This document shows, in pieces, positions 1 through 12,578 of a DNA stretch of 64,000 bases. Each line of letters opens with the position of its first letter. Position 1 is the stretch's first letter. Source of the DNA: Calvatia gigantea (taxonomy: Eukaryota; Basidiomycota; Agaricomycetes; Agaricales; Lycoperdaceae). The position numbers and the translations under genes are program-made. The notes under the pieces are model-generated. The model was not told the origin of the DNA, searched no databases, and worked only from the letters and a program-made list of their open reading frames with translations. The DNA is taken from the NCBI GenBank assembly GCA_025093985.1, contig JACAAK010000004.1, forward strand, positions 2,790,001 through 2,854,000. Reading direction: 5' to 3'.

Positions 1-681
1 TTGGAGAAAGTAAATTCTCCGGAATGCACATAAGAATTCGCTCACAGCAAAGTATCCGGTCTTCAAAACTCTTTGCAAACCTATACAGCCCTGGCAGGAT
101 GAACTTGAATAACATCATCCCGACACCATGAGATGGGAACTTGGAGTGGGTATGTAGCTAGAGGACTTATTGATCATCGACGAGAGTCAATCTCTGGAAT
201 TACGTACAGTGGCGGCCCCGACGGCGGACACCCCGAAGCGGAGCAGGCGCACCGACAAGTCCCAAGATCGACAATTAACCTCACAACAATTGTGATTGGT
301 GTGCTGATCTTATCCGTCAGTAACACTGCCATAGTCAGCAACGGTATTCCGGGCGCCTCCTTGAATGGACAGCACGTGGCTGGAACGGGAACATCCCGAT
401 TGTGCTGCCTGTAGTAACGTCATCCGAAACAGGTGGGCACCGCCCCACAAACCGGCTACCTTGCAATCGCTGTGGCGTACCTGGACACTGCTTTGCCCGT
501 CCTCCTCGAAATTTGGCCAGACGACATGTACGATGCAAGCGACAACGGGACTGACCAGCCGCCGTAGGACTCGGTCGTCTTCCTTCCCGTCTTTCAGGAA
601 AGTACAAGTAGAAGCTAGATTGAGTCACCATGGCCCTCAGAACCTCTGAAATCGTTCAAGCCAAAATTCAAAATTCAAAAA
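1..681. other. No supportable gene (left edge)
   Basis: I see only short open frames on both strands, none with recognisable motifs. A hydrophobic stretch is readable on the + strand near 281-330, but the frame closes at 412-414 and I could not join it to a neighbouring exon. The last part is probably the promoter and 5' leader of the gene starting at 682. A gene continuing from outside the window cannot be excluded. Confidence 0.4.
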
Positions 682-1360
682 ATGGGCCAAATGAAGAACA
701 TCGAGGCTATTGAAAACAGACTCTACTTGGGAAAGTCAGTAACGACCTTGATTTTCTTTTTGTATCCTTCTGATTATTCCCCCAGTATAATCGCTGCTCG
801 CTCAACTCGGACTTTGACCGAACGTCGCATCACACATATATTGTCTGTGTGTAATGATGCGATACCCGCAGAGGTCCCGGAGTCCGGTATATACCATAAG
901 CGCATCAGTGTAGAAGATGTCGAATACGCCGATCTCCTGATCCATCTTCCGATAGCCTGCCAGTTCATTCACCAAGCCTTGACCTCTGGGGGTACCGTCC
1001 TAGTCCATAGCGTTAATGGTATTTCCAGAGGTGCTGCAATTGTTGCCGCTTATTGTAAGTCATATTTATGACACTCATATCCCAATGCGGCTGACCAAGT
1101 ACCTACAGTCATGTGGTCTCGTCGTATCGGAGCCACCGACGCAACTGAGATGGTGAGGAGAGGTACGTCATTCACCAACGTCAAAAGCGCAAACCTCTAA
1201 TTGGCCTCAAGCTCGTGATTCAATCTGGATCAACCCTGGTTTTCAGGAACAACTCGTTTTGTTCCAAGTTTGCCAGTATAAACCTCACCCTGGCGATGGT
1301 GTATACGCCAGCTGGAAAGCGAAAGTCGAACGCAAACTAAAAGCAATTGGGTTTCGCTAA
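682..1360 (+). CDS. STYX-like dual-specificity pseudophosphatase (catalytic Cys replaced by Ser)
   Basis: Four exons (682-734, 786-1054, 1109-1162, 1212-1360) give 174 residues; all three introns have GT...AG ends and lengths of 49-54 bases. The product is a compact dual-specificity phosphatase fold: an N-terminal 'RLYLGN' strand, 'ITHILSV', a P-loop near residues 110-120, and a C-terminal 'SIWINPGFQEQL' segment, which corresponds to the 'NPN..F..QL' end of DUSP/STYX proteins. The P-loop reads VLVHSVNGISRG, where active enzymes have H-C-x5-R-S. The nucleophile codon (1009-1011) is AGC (Ser), one substitution from TGC. His, Gly and Arg are kept, so a phosphate-binding but catalytically dead protein is expected, as in STYX, which has Gly here. 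Domain homology is solid; loss of catalysis is inferred. The target is unknown. It lies alone between two gaps. Confidence 0.82.
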
Positions 1361-2549
1361 AGTACCATACCAATACAGGGAATGATCCCCTAATATCTAT
1401 CTCGTACTTCTTGTTTTGCTGCCGTCTTTTTCGTCTTTTCTCTTCGTTGCCAATTTCGTTTACTATATTTCTAGGAGGCGCCCCGTACCTGGTACTTCCA
1501 TCTTCGCTGTTTCTTCTCTTTTCCCTTCGCACCATTATATCATAAATCCATAGAATGTCACCTAGGCAACTGTTATCTGTGATAATATACCTGACCTTAC
1601 TTGTACGTGGCTTGTGGGAATAACGTAAGCCTTCCCCGGACTACGCTTGAAAGCAGGAATGTCTAAAACCCGATTGAAATACCGAGGAAGATCTCAGTCA
1701 CGGAGCTGTGCCTTGTCAAAGCTGTCAAATCGCAGGTGTTGCTTTGGTTCCAACTACGCCTTCCTATTTTGGGTTAAGCGTCTTGAAACGGTCGTTGATC
1801 GTTGTTATGTCCGTGTGAATCATATCATTTGAATAAATAAATATTCATGTCAAATTTCCTCTGCTGGCGCAGACAACCAGAGACAACTACCATTCACAAG
1901 TAGGAGCCGCAATGCGGGGGCACCCGATCTCCATGCTCCAGTGTCCAAACGGCGAATATACGGGGGAAACGTGGGTTGCGGGCTTTGATCCGCCAGGTCT
2001 CTAATCACTGCATTCGACTTGAGTCGGACCAACTGTTGCTGAGTGTAACCTACTGTAACCTATCGGATGACTTTGATCACCTGGTAGAGTTTATTTTTGG
2101 TGTTGTGCCATGAAGGCTACCGATAAACATCAATATACACGTTTGTTGATTGTTGTGGACGCATTAACAACCTACAAGTCATCTAAGGGTGACTGCAATC
2201 TTGCTACTGATCGATTATTAGGAATCACACAACATTATTACGACTAATACAGTTAGAGACGTGGTAAATTTCTTCGACGGCCAGAGCTGCGGGATGATGT
2301 TCCGCAGCTCATTAGCGCACCCGAAGGCTGCGAGATGTCAAGTCGTTGCGGGACACGATGAGGAGGACGTGGACTTGATTTGGGGCTGCATATTTAAATG
2401 AGTGGCAAGATGGTCTTGTTTGTCAACAGTTCCCAGCGGAATTTTAATTTATGTCCCACGCTAACAGCCTCTCCCAAACTCGTCCAGCTCCTTCCTACTC
2501 TTCACTCACAACTTTTCTCCACCGTCTCCCTTCCACACTACTTGAAAAT
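1361..2549. other. Intergenic region, ARF promoter side
   Basis: About 1.2 kb with no coding signal that I trust; the open frames are short and lack motifs. The right half should hold the ARF promoter. An AT-rich TATA-like 'catatttaaatg' lies near 2388-2400, and pyrimidine-rich stretches follow just before the ARF start codon, as is common for highly expressed fungal genes. The left part holds the 3' end of the phosphatase-like gene. Confidence 0.4.
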
Positions 2550-3374
<825 letters not shown>

Positions 3375-3703
3375 ATGTTCTCGCTTTCTATCCTGGGTAC
3401 CTTTTTAGCGTTGTTACACGTGTCACGATTCCTTATGATACCGAAGACGCATGCATCCCGCTTTGATTCAACGTATTTGTTACTTGTTCTTTGAATCCCT
3501 ATTTTTTCTTTTCTTCCGAGTGATTCCCTTGACCCACTTTATAACCTTTGTGTCCGCCCATGTTCTGACTTTAGGTCACATGCGGTAGGCGCATTGTTTT
3601 GTCATAGACTAAGCACCAACCCCTGCCATAAAATTCTTAACACATATGCGTGAGTCAACGTCTAATATACATAATTGTTACAGGCATTTTGCAGTAACCC
3701 TGA
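3375..3703. other. Convergent 3' ends of ARF1 and SEC15
   Basis: This holds the 3' untranslated regions of two genes that face each other. It is AT-rich with T runs. No coding or structured RNA signal was seen. Confidence 0.5.
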
Positions 3704-6627
3704 CTAACGTCTATCAGGGTAAAGTCGACCAACCACTTCTGCCTCTTTACGCCTTTGCTCCCCAATCTCTCTTACAGTGGGGTCACGCTGCAGGGCTCCA
3801 TACCGAGCGAGCTTCTCTAGTAAAACTTGGAGCCGCTTCTGCTTGACTGCAGGATACGACGACTGTCGATTAGCCGGAATGAGGAACTCCTGAACTGCGT
3901 TATTAAGTGGGATGGATGCCGTCTGATAGAGTCACGTTGTTAGTCTTTTAATATACGGATGGTATATATATATGCCACGAACAGATCGGAGTTCCGTGAA
4001 GACAGAAGCCAAGTGTGATCTGCCAATTCTCTTGAGTGCGTCCTCGAGGTAGTCCACGTCAATGAGGATGTTGGAAATTGCGTTCTCATTGATCATGTCA
4101 ATGTCTCGTCCCGCTAAACAAGTCTGAAAATTGGGCGTCGGCACACACACACGATGATACCGCCAAAGGATTTACCATGAGGGTCTCGGCGATGTGCTCG
4201 AAGGCACCTTTGTATGCTTCATCTTTGTATTGCTCCTTAATGGCAAGTGAGTCCACGACAGTTGTCAGCCAGCCAATAAGCTCGTCCAATTGCATATTAG
4301 GTGCACTTTCACGTTTCTGTGGCGTCCAATTGTACATCGAGAATTCGAAGGACTGATCGAGTTTGGAGTTGATGAGGCCAGTTAGACGTCTGAGAGAACG
4401 GGATAACGTTGATTCGAACGACCTCGAAGCGGAAAGATGGATGACGCCTCCTCTTTGGGTTGATCTACCGTATGTACTTCAATCCTCTGCGCTGTTGTAA
4501 AACATAATGAGCACACACCTCAAACCTGTAAGGGCATGTTCCAGTTCCTGGCACGAGACCTGGAAGTGCTCAACATTGGTGACTAATTGCGCAATCTGTG
4601 GCACCGTCGTAGTTGTTGCCAGCCGCTGCACAATCGCGTCACTAATGTCTTTGATGAAAAGGCTGTCAAGTGACTGAATCGGGAGTGAGCAGTGGCTCTT
4701 TGTCGTTAAAAGTTGTCCCAACCTTGCTCAGCAATTCGTCTATATCCCGATGGTGTCGCGACACTCCCTCGACGAAGGCATAGAATTTTTGGATGAAAGA
4801 CCGTACCTTATATAACGATCAGTTTCGCCTTATGGTTCTTGTACTGTAGGGACCTCGCACCTCCTGACAGCAAAGATAGAATGATTGCGACCACGGCAGG
4901 GCCTGGGGCATAGGTGTCCTATTCCAAGTTTAGTTCCGTATATGCAGGGCTCATGTGTTGCCGCACTTCTTGATCGCGTTCCTTTCCGTCTCTGAGATCC
5001 AAACCAAATCCAGGACGAGTCGGAGCTCCGCCTCCTTGTCAGTGAACAGAGGCTGATAATCATCTTGGCGAATGATCTGTAAGGATGTGAGATAGAATAT
5101 AGGATAAGTACAGAAGTAACTCCACCGTTTCAAGTCGTTTGCCAAAAGTGGTTTCGAGAAGGTTGACATATCGTTCAAACAAGGACAGAATGAAGTTTTG
5201 CAGAGATGCAGTGGAATACACTGATGCCTTTGGAACTATCAGATGAACTACTATGATTCAAAATGAAATCGCGGGTCACCTCAAGGGCCATGATAAAGGT
5301 AAGCAGGTTCTCCTTGACACGAAGGTATACTTCCGGATCAACCACTGATTCCAGCGCAAGATCAATTCTTGTGGTCAAGTGGGAGACGACAACGTCCCAT
5401 AGGTCTTCGACATTTCTCCATGATCGGAAGTTCCCGGTTGTTTCTAGTACATGGGATTCGATGATGAAAAACCCTATGATTTCTTGGGTAAATGCGGGCA
5501 GTGATGAAAGGGGCAACGGCGAAGGCAGAATCAGATCTGACTGGGCCTGAAAGCACAAGTTAGAGTATCGCAACGACGATGATAGGTGACAAAGATACTT
5601 TTCTGTCAGCTTGGTAAGAATTTCGAAGCTCTTCGAGAAGCCCCATGGTGTCATATATGTGTATGCATTCAAAAAGGGGTTTGAAGTCCACCTCCAGCTT
5701 ATCGTTGTTCAGAACGTTGACTGAACGCCTAATCTCGTCAGCGATCTTTGAGAATGAAAATAGAAGATATACGCTGACATTCGTTCTTCTCATAGGTGAC
5801 AAGTTCGACAGCACTCCCAACACGACTCATTCGTAGTAGTGCATCCTTCTCGCGCCTATTTTTCCAGTACTTTGTCCTACCTTCCATTGCCTCAACGGCG
5901 AGTCTACCAACTTCCGTGCTCACAGTCCTTACTTCAAGCAACCACTGTTTCATGGACGCTGTGACGGCATCCTTAATTTGCGCACGTAGGGAGGGCAACG
6001 AGGACAGTAGATGTTGGAAGAAAGGTGTCTGGGAAATCGACGTTGGAGGCATGCTCTGAACGTCCTCTAATGACTGTCAAGACAACGACTCTATTATTGA
6101 GGAGTGATACATCGAAAATGGGACAAACGACGGACCCTCAGCGCACTCCAGTACTTGCCCTCCTTCACCATCTCACTTACCCGGTTGACGACATCTAAAA
6201 CCCGAAGACAAGCCTGCAAAGTGTCAATAGCCTCATCGAGGTTTGCGGCCGTCTTCTTTGTTTGGAGTAAGTTACGTTTCTTTTCCACCAAACCCCCGCC
6301 GAGTTGTGAAACATTGGCATCCAAGGTGGCGATGGTTTCCTTCATTTTGTCGGTGTATGACTTAACCGTGAACAGCGTCGAGACAGAAGAAATGAAGTCC
6401 TGATAATTTTCGACACAAATCTTCTCGATCTCCGCATCTTTAGATTCGACGAGGCCCTGAAGAGTTCTGAGGTACGCCTCTTGCTGTCGGTTGCTGTGTA
6501 TCTGCTTAATTATAGGACCAAGCTGTTCCAAGTTTTCCGAAGAGGAGGAGGGGTCGAGAAGATGAATTTGCTGGAGCTGTTGATCAATGTTCTCCTGGGT
6601 AAACTGCTGGCGCCTACGCGGAGGCAT
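3704..6627 (-). CDS. SEC15: Exocyst complex component Sec15
   Basis: A multi-exon gene of about nine exons. The first exon (from ATG at 6627) encodes MPPRRRQQFTQENIDQQLQQ, then a helical segment with 'ENYQDFISSVSTLF' and 'LDEAIDTLQACLRVLDVVNR', typical of the Sec15 N-terminal helical bundle. Later exons continue the family pattern ('LPLSSLPAFTQEIIGFFIIE', 'EDLWDVVVSHLTTRID'). The last exon (3704-3922) carries 'ASIPLNNAVQEFLIPANR' and 'KQKRLQVLLEKLARYG'. Sec15 is an exocyst subunit that binds the Rab Sec4 on secretory vesicles and helps tether them at growth sites, which matters for hyphal tips. Estimated length is about 800 residues. Some internal splice sites between 4100 and 5700 were not resolved base by base. 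It is head to head with the HAD gene; the 306-base space at 6628-6933 should hold both promoters. Confidence 0.9.
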
Positions 6628-6933
6628 GATGAGACCGAGTGGGTGATGAAGAGAAGAGTGATAGTGTCCAGAACAGGTAAGTCCCTCAACGGGGTTCACA
6701 CAATTCTACCCTCCGATGTGGCCACAAGACCCATTGTTTGCCATCGTCCCCTGAAACAAATATCCCCGGAAGGTCTGATCCGATCAATTCATCCTGGGTT
6801 ATCAATGGGGTTGCACCTAATTTGGCGAGCAGCACCCATTTTACGTCAAACATGCGTCCGGCTAGCCTCGGGTCGTCCTTCATTGTCACTTACCATCTCT
6901 ATCTACTTCGTAACCACATCAAGGCAATTAACA
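6628..6933. promoter_or_regulatory. Shared upstream region of SEC15 and the HAD hydrolase
   Basis: The two genes diverge from this 306-base space, so both promoters and 5' leaders must lie here or overlap the neighbouring first exon. Long frames cross it on both strands but show no known motif and are probably chance. No clear TATA box was found. Confidence 0.4.
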
Positions 6934-8026
6934 ATGTCCGAGACTGTTTTTTCCGTTGACGCAATGTAAGTCTATACGGCTACCACTTTACCGAATTAAC
7001 CGTTTTACAGTCTCTTTGATATGGACGGCACTTTGGTTGATTCCACAGCTGGTGTCGTCGGCGCTTGGGAGATCTTCCAAGAATCATATCCTGGCATTGA
7101 CGTCAACAAAATCTTGAGCTGTGAGCACCGGCTATCGCGCATCTCATGTTCAGGTTACCAACGTACCCGGCGACATAACCTAGCATCGCACGGAGTTCGT
7201 ACTATCGACAACCTCAGGGTACATTGCGGCATCCAGGACCCAGATCTCCTTGAGGTGGCTCAGCCTTCCGGAATATTCTTGGTCTCCCGAACTTTTACTC
7301 ATCGGGATCCTAGAAAGAAGCACAGCGTTTTGAAAAGGCTATCGTCACCTCCTCGACGGAAAACGACCGACAAGGTATCATCCAGCTCCCGGGGGCTGCA
7401 CAGATTTTGAAAGAGGCACGTCTGCCGGACTTCTCATCATTCAGGACAAAAATGACGGGTTGTAGATCGAGCCGTATCGTTACTTACCATCGCCGAAATG
7501 GGCGATTTGCACCTCTGCGACGCGCATCTACGCAACAGCCGCACTCAAATCTGCCAAGGTCCCTCAACCAGAGGTTCTTGTTTCAGCGGAAGATGTAGCA
7601 CAGGGTAAACCCCAGTGCGTTTGTCTTCCGTGCTGTGAACAAGTCTTACATTTGACGAATGTATTTCAGACCTGATCCGTATCTTCTCGGCGCGAAACTT
7701 TGTGGGGTAAAACCAGAAAACTGTAACGAATGCGTTGAAATCTACGAGGATCCTGTCACTTACTTTTTTTAGGTGTAGTTTTTGAAGATGCTCCGTCGGG
7801 GGTTCTCAGCGGTCGTGCCGCCGGCTGTAAGACTATCGGCCTATTGACTACCCATCCCCGCAAGCAAATGGAAGCTGCTCAACCCGATATCCTCATTCAG
7901 GATTTATCTGGGTCAGTTACGGTATCTCTTTATTCTTTTTGCAGCCATGGTTGATGATCCATTTCTAGTGTTTCTGTCCGAGTCAAAGAAGCCGGAGGGT
8001 TGGAAATCACCTTATCCAGTGCCTAA
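6934..8026 (+). CDS. HAD-superfamily sugar-phosphatase-like hydrolase (GPP1/DOG-like)
   Basis: The start at 6934 (context acaATGTCC) is followed by a short exon. The spliced protein has the HAD motifs in order: I 'LFDMDGTLVDST' near residue 12, II within 'AIVTSSTEN' and 'WAICTSATR', III Lys in 'AQGKPQPDPYLLGA', and IV 'VVFEDAPSGVLSGRAAG'. It closes with 'GGLEITLSSA'. This pattern fits the fungal family of glycerol-1-phosphatase and 2-deoxyglucose-6-phosphatase, cytosolic Mg-dependent enzymes that dephosphorylate small sugar or polyol phosphates. The exact substrate cannot be read from sequence. Seven exons are proposed. Six introns are needed; the one at 7416-7465 has a GC donor (GAG|GCACGT...TGTAG), the only way I found to join 'ILKE' to 'IEPYRYLP' in frame. 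The total is about 240-250 residues. Confidence 0.85.
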
Positions 8027-9104
8027 GAATTGTATGATATGGGAATAATCATACCGGGCTCGCAAGGATCATACCCTACTCTAATAGAAACACGGAATGC
8101 GCCTAGAACGCAGGGCTGGAATTTAAACTTTAGAGATTGGAAAAAGACAATTAAGGCCGATCAACAAAACATCCCCCCTCAGAAACGTTCACCCGGAATT
8201 GAAAACAAAAACCTATGCAGATGGTTTCGAAGCAAATGGTCATTCCAAAGCACCCTGAGCAAGGCAAGAGAAAGCCACAGACTTAAGGGCCAACCGATAC
8301 CCGCCCGAACGGATCCGCTAAACCGTCAGCGACCCCCTCGTAAATCCTCCCAGAGCGGCCTCTTCCATACCTATAAAGGTTCGCTTGAAATATATATGAT
8401 CGATCTTGTGAGCAAAGCGACTTCGCGCTGCAGTGATGACGGCCATACTGGTTGCTAATTGGGTAGGTTCAAAGTCCTCAGAGGAAAGCCACCCATTCGG
8501 AAAGCGTACAAGGGGCCCTAAATACCTTTGCGTCGTCACATCCTGGTATAGATGCAGGTGGCTAATTGCAAATGTCAGGCTTGAAACCGGATTCTAGGTC
8601 AACACGCAGTGAGCGCAAGGCGACTTTGCTGAAGCTAGTAAAGGAAACAGTGGAGAAGCCGCTATCGCTTTGGCTCGCGGAATGGGACCTCTCGACGAGA
8701 GTACGAACGACGGGTGGAAAGGGTTTTCACTTAGTCGGTGCAACAACTCCCGTGTATTTCAGTAAACATCTGAGTTCACAAAAGATTGGGATCTTCTTGC
8801 AACAGGAGCTGCCAGCTTGGACTCCCGCCTGGTTAACATAGATATAGAGAACATTGCGCATTCTGGTATCACGAAACTAAGTCATAGGATAGGAGTGGAT
8901 TGGGCTCGCGAGTGTGATTAATGGTGAAAGGAGAGTATGGACTGGATCTGGCCGCTGTCTTTGACTTGGACAAGGGCAATCCTTCGCTATTGGTACCTCT
9001 GGACCCTCCATGCATCTCCCGTAGATTACCAACAGAAACAAGTCGAATCCCCTCGGCCTACTATTAACCCAAAGTGTATACTGTATACCTACTTGCTACA
9101 AAGG
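8027..9104. other. Intergenic region without a recognised gene
   Basis: 1.08 kb between the HAD gene and the 3' end of CFT2. Open frames exist (8030-8458 +, 8318-8539 -, 8566-8841 +), but none shows a known domain or connects to a convincing neighbouring exon. The minus-strand frame at 8318-8539 looks the most protein-like (a segment 'DFEPTQLATSMAVITAARSR'), but I could not extend it either way. A degenerate or orphan gene is possible. Confidence 0.35.
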
Positions 9105-12100
9105 TTATGATGCGGCCACTAATGCGTGAAGGTTGTATATCTCCGCCCTGACCTTGTAATAAAGCTCAGATACATTCCCCTCAAGTTCAACGGCACCTTT
9201 AGCTTTTTTTCTGACTGCAACTGTTTGTTCGGGAGTGTCATCATCTTCACCTTGTCTGGCACCTCCGCCACAGATCAGAACACCTTCTCCAATTAACTCT
9301 GCCTGTATATCGATGTTTGCTAACCGTTGCTTAAGGGCTGTGAGTTTGAGTTCCCCGATCATTGTTGAGTGCGGGAGCGCAACCCTTGGACGAGAGCCAA
9401 GCAAGCGATCTTTAAGATCTTTTGTTTCGCCTTGCTGGACGGGAGTGGGAAGTGACGTAACAGGTTCGAGTGTTGGGATCGTTGAGGTTGCGTGCGCGAC
9501 CACACGACCTCGGACATAACCAATTTCATTGTCTTCAAACTAGAATAAAAGTAAATGACGGAGTCCTGGAAAACGCACATGGAAGGTGGAAGGTACTCAC
9601 TCTAGACATCCTCAGGGAGGCGAGAAGGTCTTCGCTGATGGATATCGAGAACGTGTTGGTTTGCTGACCGATTTGAAGGCTCTCACCAACCGCAGGCGCA
9701 AAGATGTCCTTGGTCATCGCACGGATGTGGCTACAACTCTCGATGAGTGCATTTGTAGAAAGGTGTGAGGCAGAGACGAGGATCTACAAGAATAGTTTAT
9801 AACCACGACGTGTGTTAAAAGCGTTTAACTGACCATTTTCCTAGGATTGACTTGGGGTACGATAGTCTTCACAGCTCTACCATCGTTCAAACCTCCCATA
9901 TCGACAAATAATAACCGACAAGCAAGCTGGATGTCAACGTTCATGGTCACATATTTTGATGGAGGCTCCTTTATTTTCTGTCGTGATGTGTCAATAAGTA
10001 GGAAAAGTCAAAGGGGAAGGTAAGATTATACCTTAGCTTCTTCCTCCTCCCGCAACTTCCGTTTGTAATCTTTGATTTCGTCGCTCTCCGCCTCTTCCTC
10101 CAAAGCCTTTCCTTTCCTTAACCACATACCAACATCGATGGTCTCCCCGTAGTCATCCACTCTCCTCTTCTTCTCAACGTAAGGAAACATACGAAAACGC
10201 TGGCTCTGCCCACCAGCGGTTTTGAAGAACGATGTTGCTTTGGACACGTTACCCTTCAAATAGATGTCAAAAGAAAGGAATTGCCTTGTGAGTCCCTCGT
10301 CCCCATCCAACGCCCAGTCTGCAGAGTCCAGGTTATCTCGTTTGCGCCGCCGTGAGGCTTTATTATTATCGTCATCCACATCCATAGCGCCTTCTAAAGT
10401 CCGTCTAACCTCGTCTTCCTCTTCGGCGTCTAGATCTGATTCTGAATCCGAGTCGCTCTCGTCTTCATCGGCTTCGAGCATGCGTTGATTGCGCGCGAGG
10501 GCAGCTTGTTGCGCAGCTTCCTTATCTTTCTTTTCTTTTTCTTGTTGGAGGTATGCTTCGAGTTCCGCCCCCTGCAGGGGAACCTTGCTATGCATCTGTG
10601 AAGTCGTTTTAGAGGGCACCGACAATGACGAACTTGGGTTTCCATACCTTTACCTGAAGAGTCCCATCCAGCATAATATTGCTCCCAATTCTGCCCTTGT
10701 CCCATTTGTCGTCGCCGCGTTGTCTGTCATTCCATCTCTCGAACAGTGCACGTGCCAAAGTCCCGTCTTCTCCTCGACTAGTGAGTAGAACGACATTACC
10801 TGGGACAGCCGCGAAATCAGCGAACAGATTTCTCGATGGCCCATGCGACAAGGAGGCAGGAACTGCCAGAATTAATTTTGGATCTTTCGAGGAGTAAGTC
10901 TGGAGTAAGGCTTGGGGATTTGGGAAAAATTCAAGGTGCCTGAATGATTGTTGGAACTTTGAACGGGAAGAGGACAACATTACTCACTTGAACCGTAATG
11001 CCAGGGCTCCGAGCGCTTCATTCTCGTCGTCATCATCGCGCTTTCGCCTGTTGCGTTCTTTGTTTCCACCATCTTCGCCAACATCTTCCTTGCTAATAGT
11101 ACCTCCTAACCATTCCATCATACTCCTGACGAAAGCAAGCATATCTCTTCCCGTTCGAGAAAGCAGGCAAATGGGGTAGCGTAACCGTGAATAGTTCCAA
11201 TGTTGGTCCAACAATACAAGAAGCTCAAGGATGCGGGTACTGGAATCACATGGGAGGAGTAGAGATGATCTGGAGGAGAGAGTTGCAGTTATGGTGTCTG
11301 AAGGAAATGTGAAATTGCGGTCTAAGAAAGCGACGAGAAAGCATACCAATAAGTGCGGCGTCGCGGTCTTTCCGTCTGCTGGAGATCACATTGGCACGAT
11401 CAGCATCAGTTATAAGGAGGTCTGGTCGTGCAAGAGGTTCAAAAATGCCACCGCTGGCTTGCCGCATGAGCACAATCCCATCCAGATGACGCTCTTTCAT
11501 GTGGTTCATATTGACGGCATAGATGATGGTCCCAGACGTTGGTGAACGGATTTTCCATATTGTACCGCCCAAGGTGTGGCCCGCGTTGAACGGCGTTATG
11601 GTAATGCCCTGGCATTTTCCTTGGTACATTATCAAGTAAGCGGAAGGGGGGGAGTAACGGGCGAGAAACATACCTTGTAGGTGCGTTGGCTGCGAGTACC
11701 GGAGGGTGTTCAGATATTCGAACGCGTCTTGTACCTCTACAAGCGTGGCGACAAATTTTCCGGTTTCTGGTTTTGGTGTTCGGGAGGGTTCCTGGGAGGC
11801 ATCATCGGTCTCGTTTGAAGGCATTTCTTGGTCTTCTGCCTCTTGCACAGGCTCGTCACCAACGTCCTGTTCGTCGCGAATACCTTCGACGTCCTCCATG
11901 GCCGCAATTTTCCCCATGGCTTGGATGGGTAATGTCGAATAAGCCGGTGCTTTCAGACCCCATCTTGAATATGCGTAGGGATATAATCCGGAATGTGCCA
12001 AGTCGCCGTGAGATAGCAAGACAAGATCAATCGTAGGTGCTAGTCTAATGTCACGCATAAATATCATGAAGACACTTGACGGGGAAACCACTGACTGACG

Positions 12101-12298
12101 GAGGGCTTCACAATAATCCCTCCATGGGTATTTGGGTGCTTCATTTTCATTGCCGCCACTGGTTGGGTCGTTTTCGGGTGACCAGTCTGGGGAGCCACAG
12201 TCTAATAGAATTCGGACATCGTCGACTTGGAGGATATATGACAAGGGTGACGTAGAATCTGAACGAGCAGCCCCCGACAACGGAGTGAATGTAATCAT
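9105..12298 (-). CDS. CFT2: Cleavage and polyadenylation specificity factor subunit 2 (CPSF100/Cft2)
   Basis: Starts at ATG 12298 (MITFTPLSGAA) and ends with 'SELYYKVRAEIYNLHALVA' at 9105. The N-terminal metallo-beta-lactamase domain is clear: 'VDDVRILLDCG', 'IDLVLLSHGDLAHSGLYPYA', 'ITPFNAGHTLGGTIWKI', 'IIYAVNMNHMKERHLDG' and 'RPDLLITDAD'. The metal-binding motif, HxHxDH in the endonuclease CPSF73, is here S-H-G-D-L-A-H; this loss is normal for CPSF100, which is a structural partner. A basidiomycete-type acidic insert follows the first half of the domain (around 11770-11900). The middle has an acidic, Lys-rich linker and 'RFRMFPYVEKKRRVDDYGET', a CPSF100 signature. The protein works in 3'-end cleavage of pre-mRNA in the nucleus. 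About 950 residues are estimated. It is head to head with the hydrolase at 12579, 280 bases apart. Confidence 0.92.
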
Positions 12299-12578
12299 TG
12301 ACTTGTTACGCGCTTGCGAGTACTGATGCCCGCAGAGTTGGTGAGAGCGGCGTTGTTTGCGGTGGGGGCTAATGCCAAACATAATGATGTCATATTAGAT
12401 TCATCCTCTGCGTCTCAACATCCCAGCCCTCTACCTTCTGCCGTCTGGGATTCTGGAACAGTGATGATACGCAACTAACACCTCACACGAGACTGAAACA
12501 CTAAGCTTCCCTTATTTCCGGTCCTTTTTTTCCATTTGACTGGTCCACTCCTTACTTTCCCTCTCGTTCAAAGTTCCA

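Noticed and set aside
133..414. Open frame of 93 codons with a hydrophobic stretch
   Set aside because: No motif, no support from neighbouring exons, and shifted frames overlap it; not enough to call a gene.
1230..1535. Minus-strand open frame overlapping the last exon of the phosphatase-like gene
   Set aside because: Low-complexity Arg/Lys reading of a pyrimidine-rich 3' region; antisense to a well-supported exon.
6481..6969. 162-codon plus-strand frame
   Set aside because: It is antisense to the first SEC15 exon and only its last codons belong to the HAD gene.
8030..8458. 142-codon frame after the HAD gene
   Set aside because: No recognisable domain; directly follows a stop codon, and no homologous neighbour exon could be joined.
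8464..8480. Sequence resembling a tRNA B box (ggttcaaagtcc)
   Set aside because: No acceptor stem, A box or cloverleaf could be built around it.
9035..9055. Another tRNA T-loop-like string (gtcgaatccc)
   Set aside because: No matching stems within 80 bases on either side.
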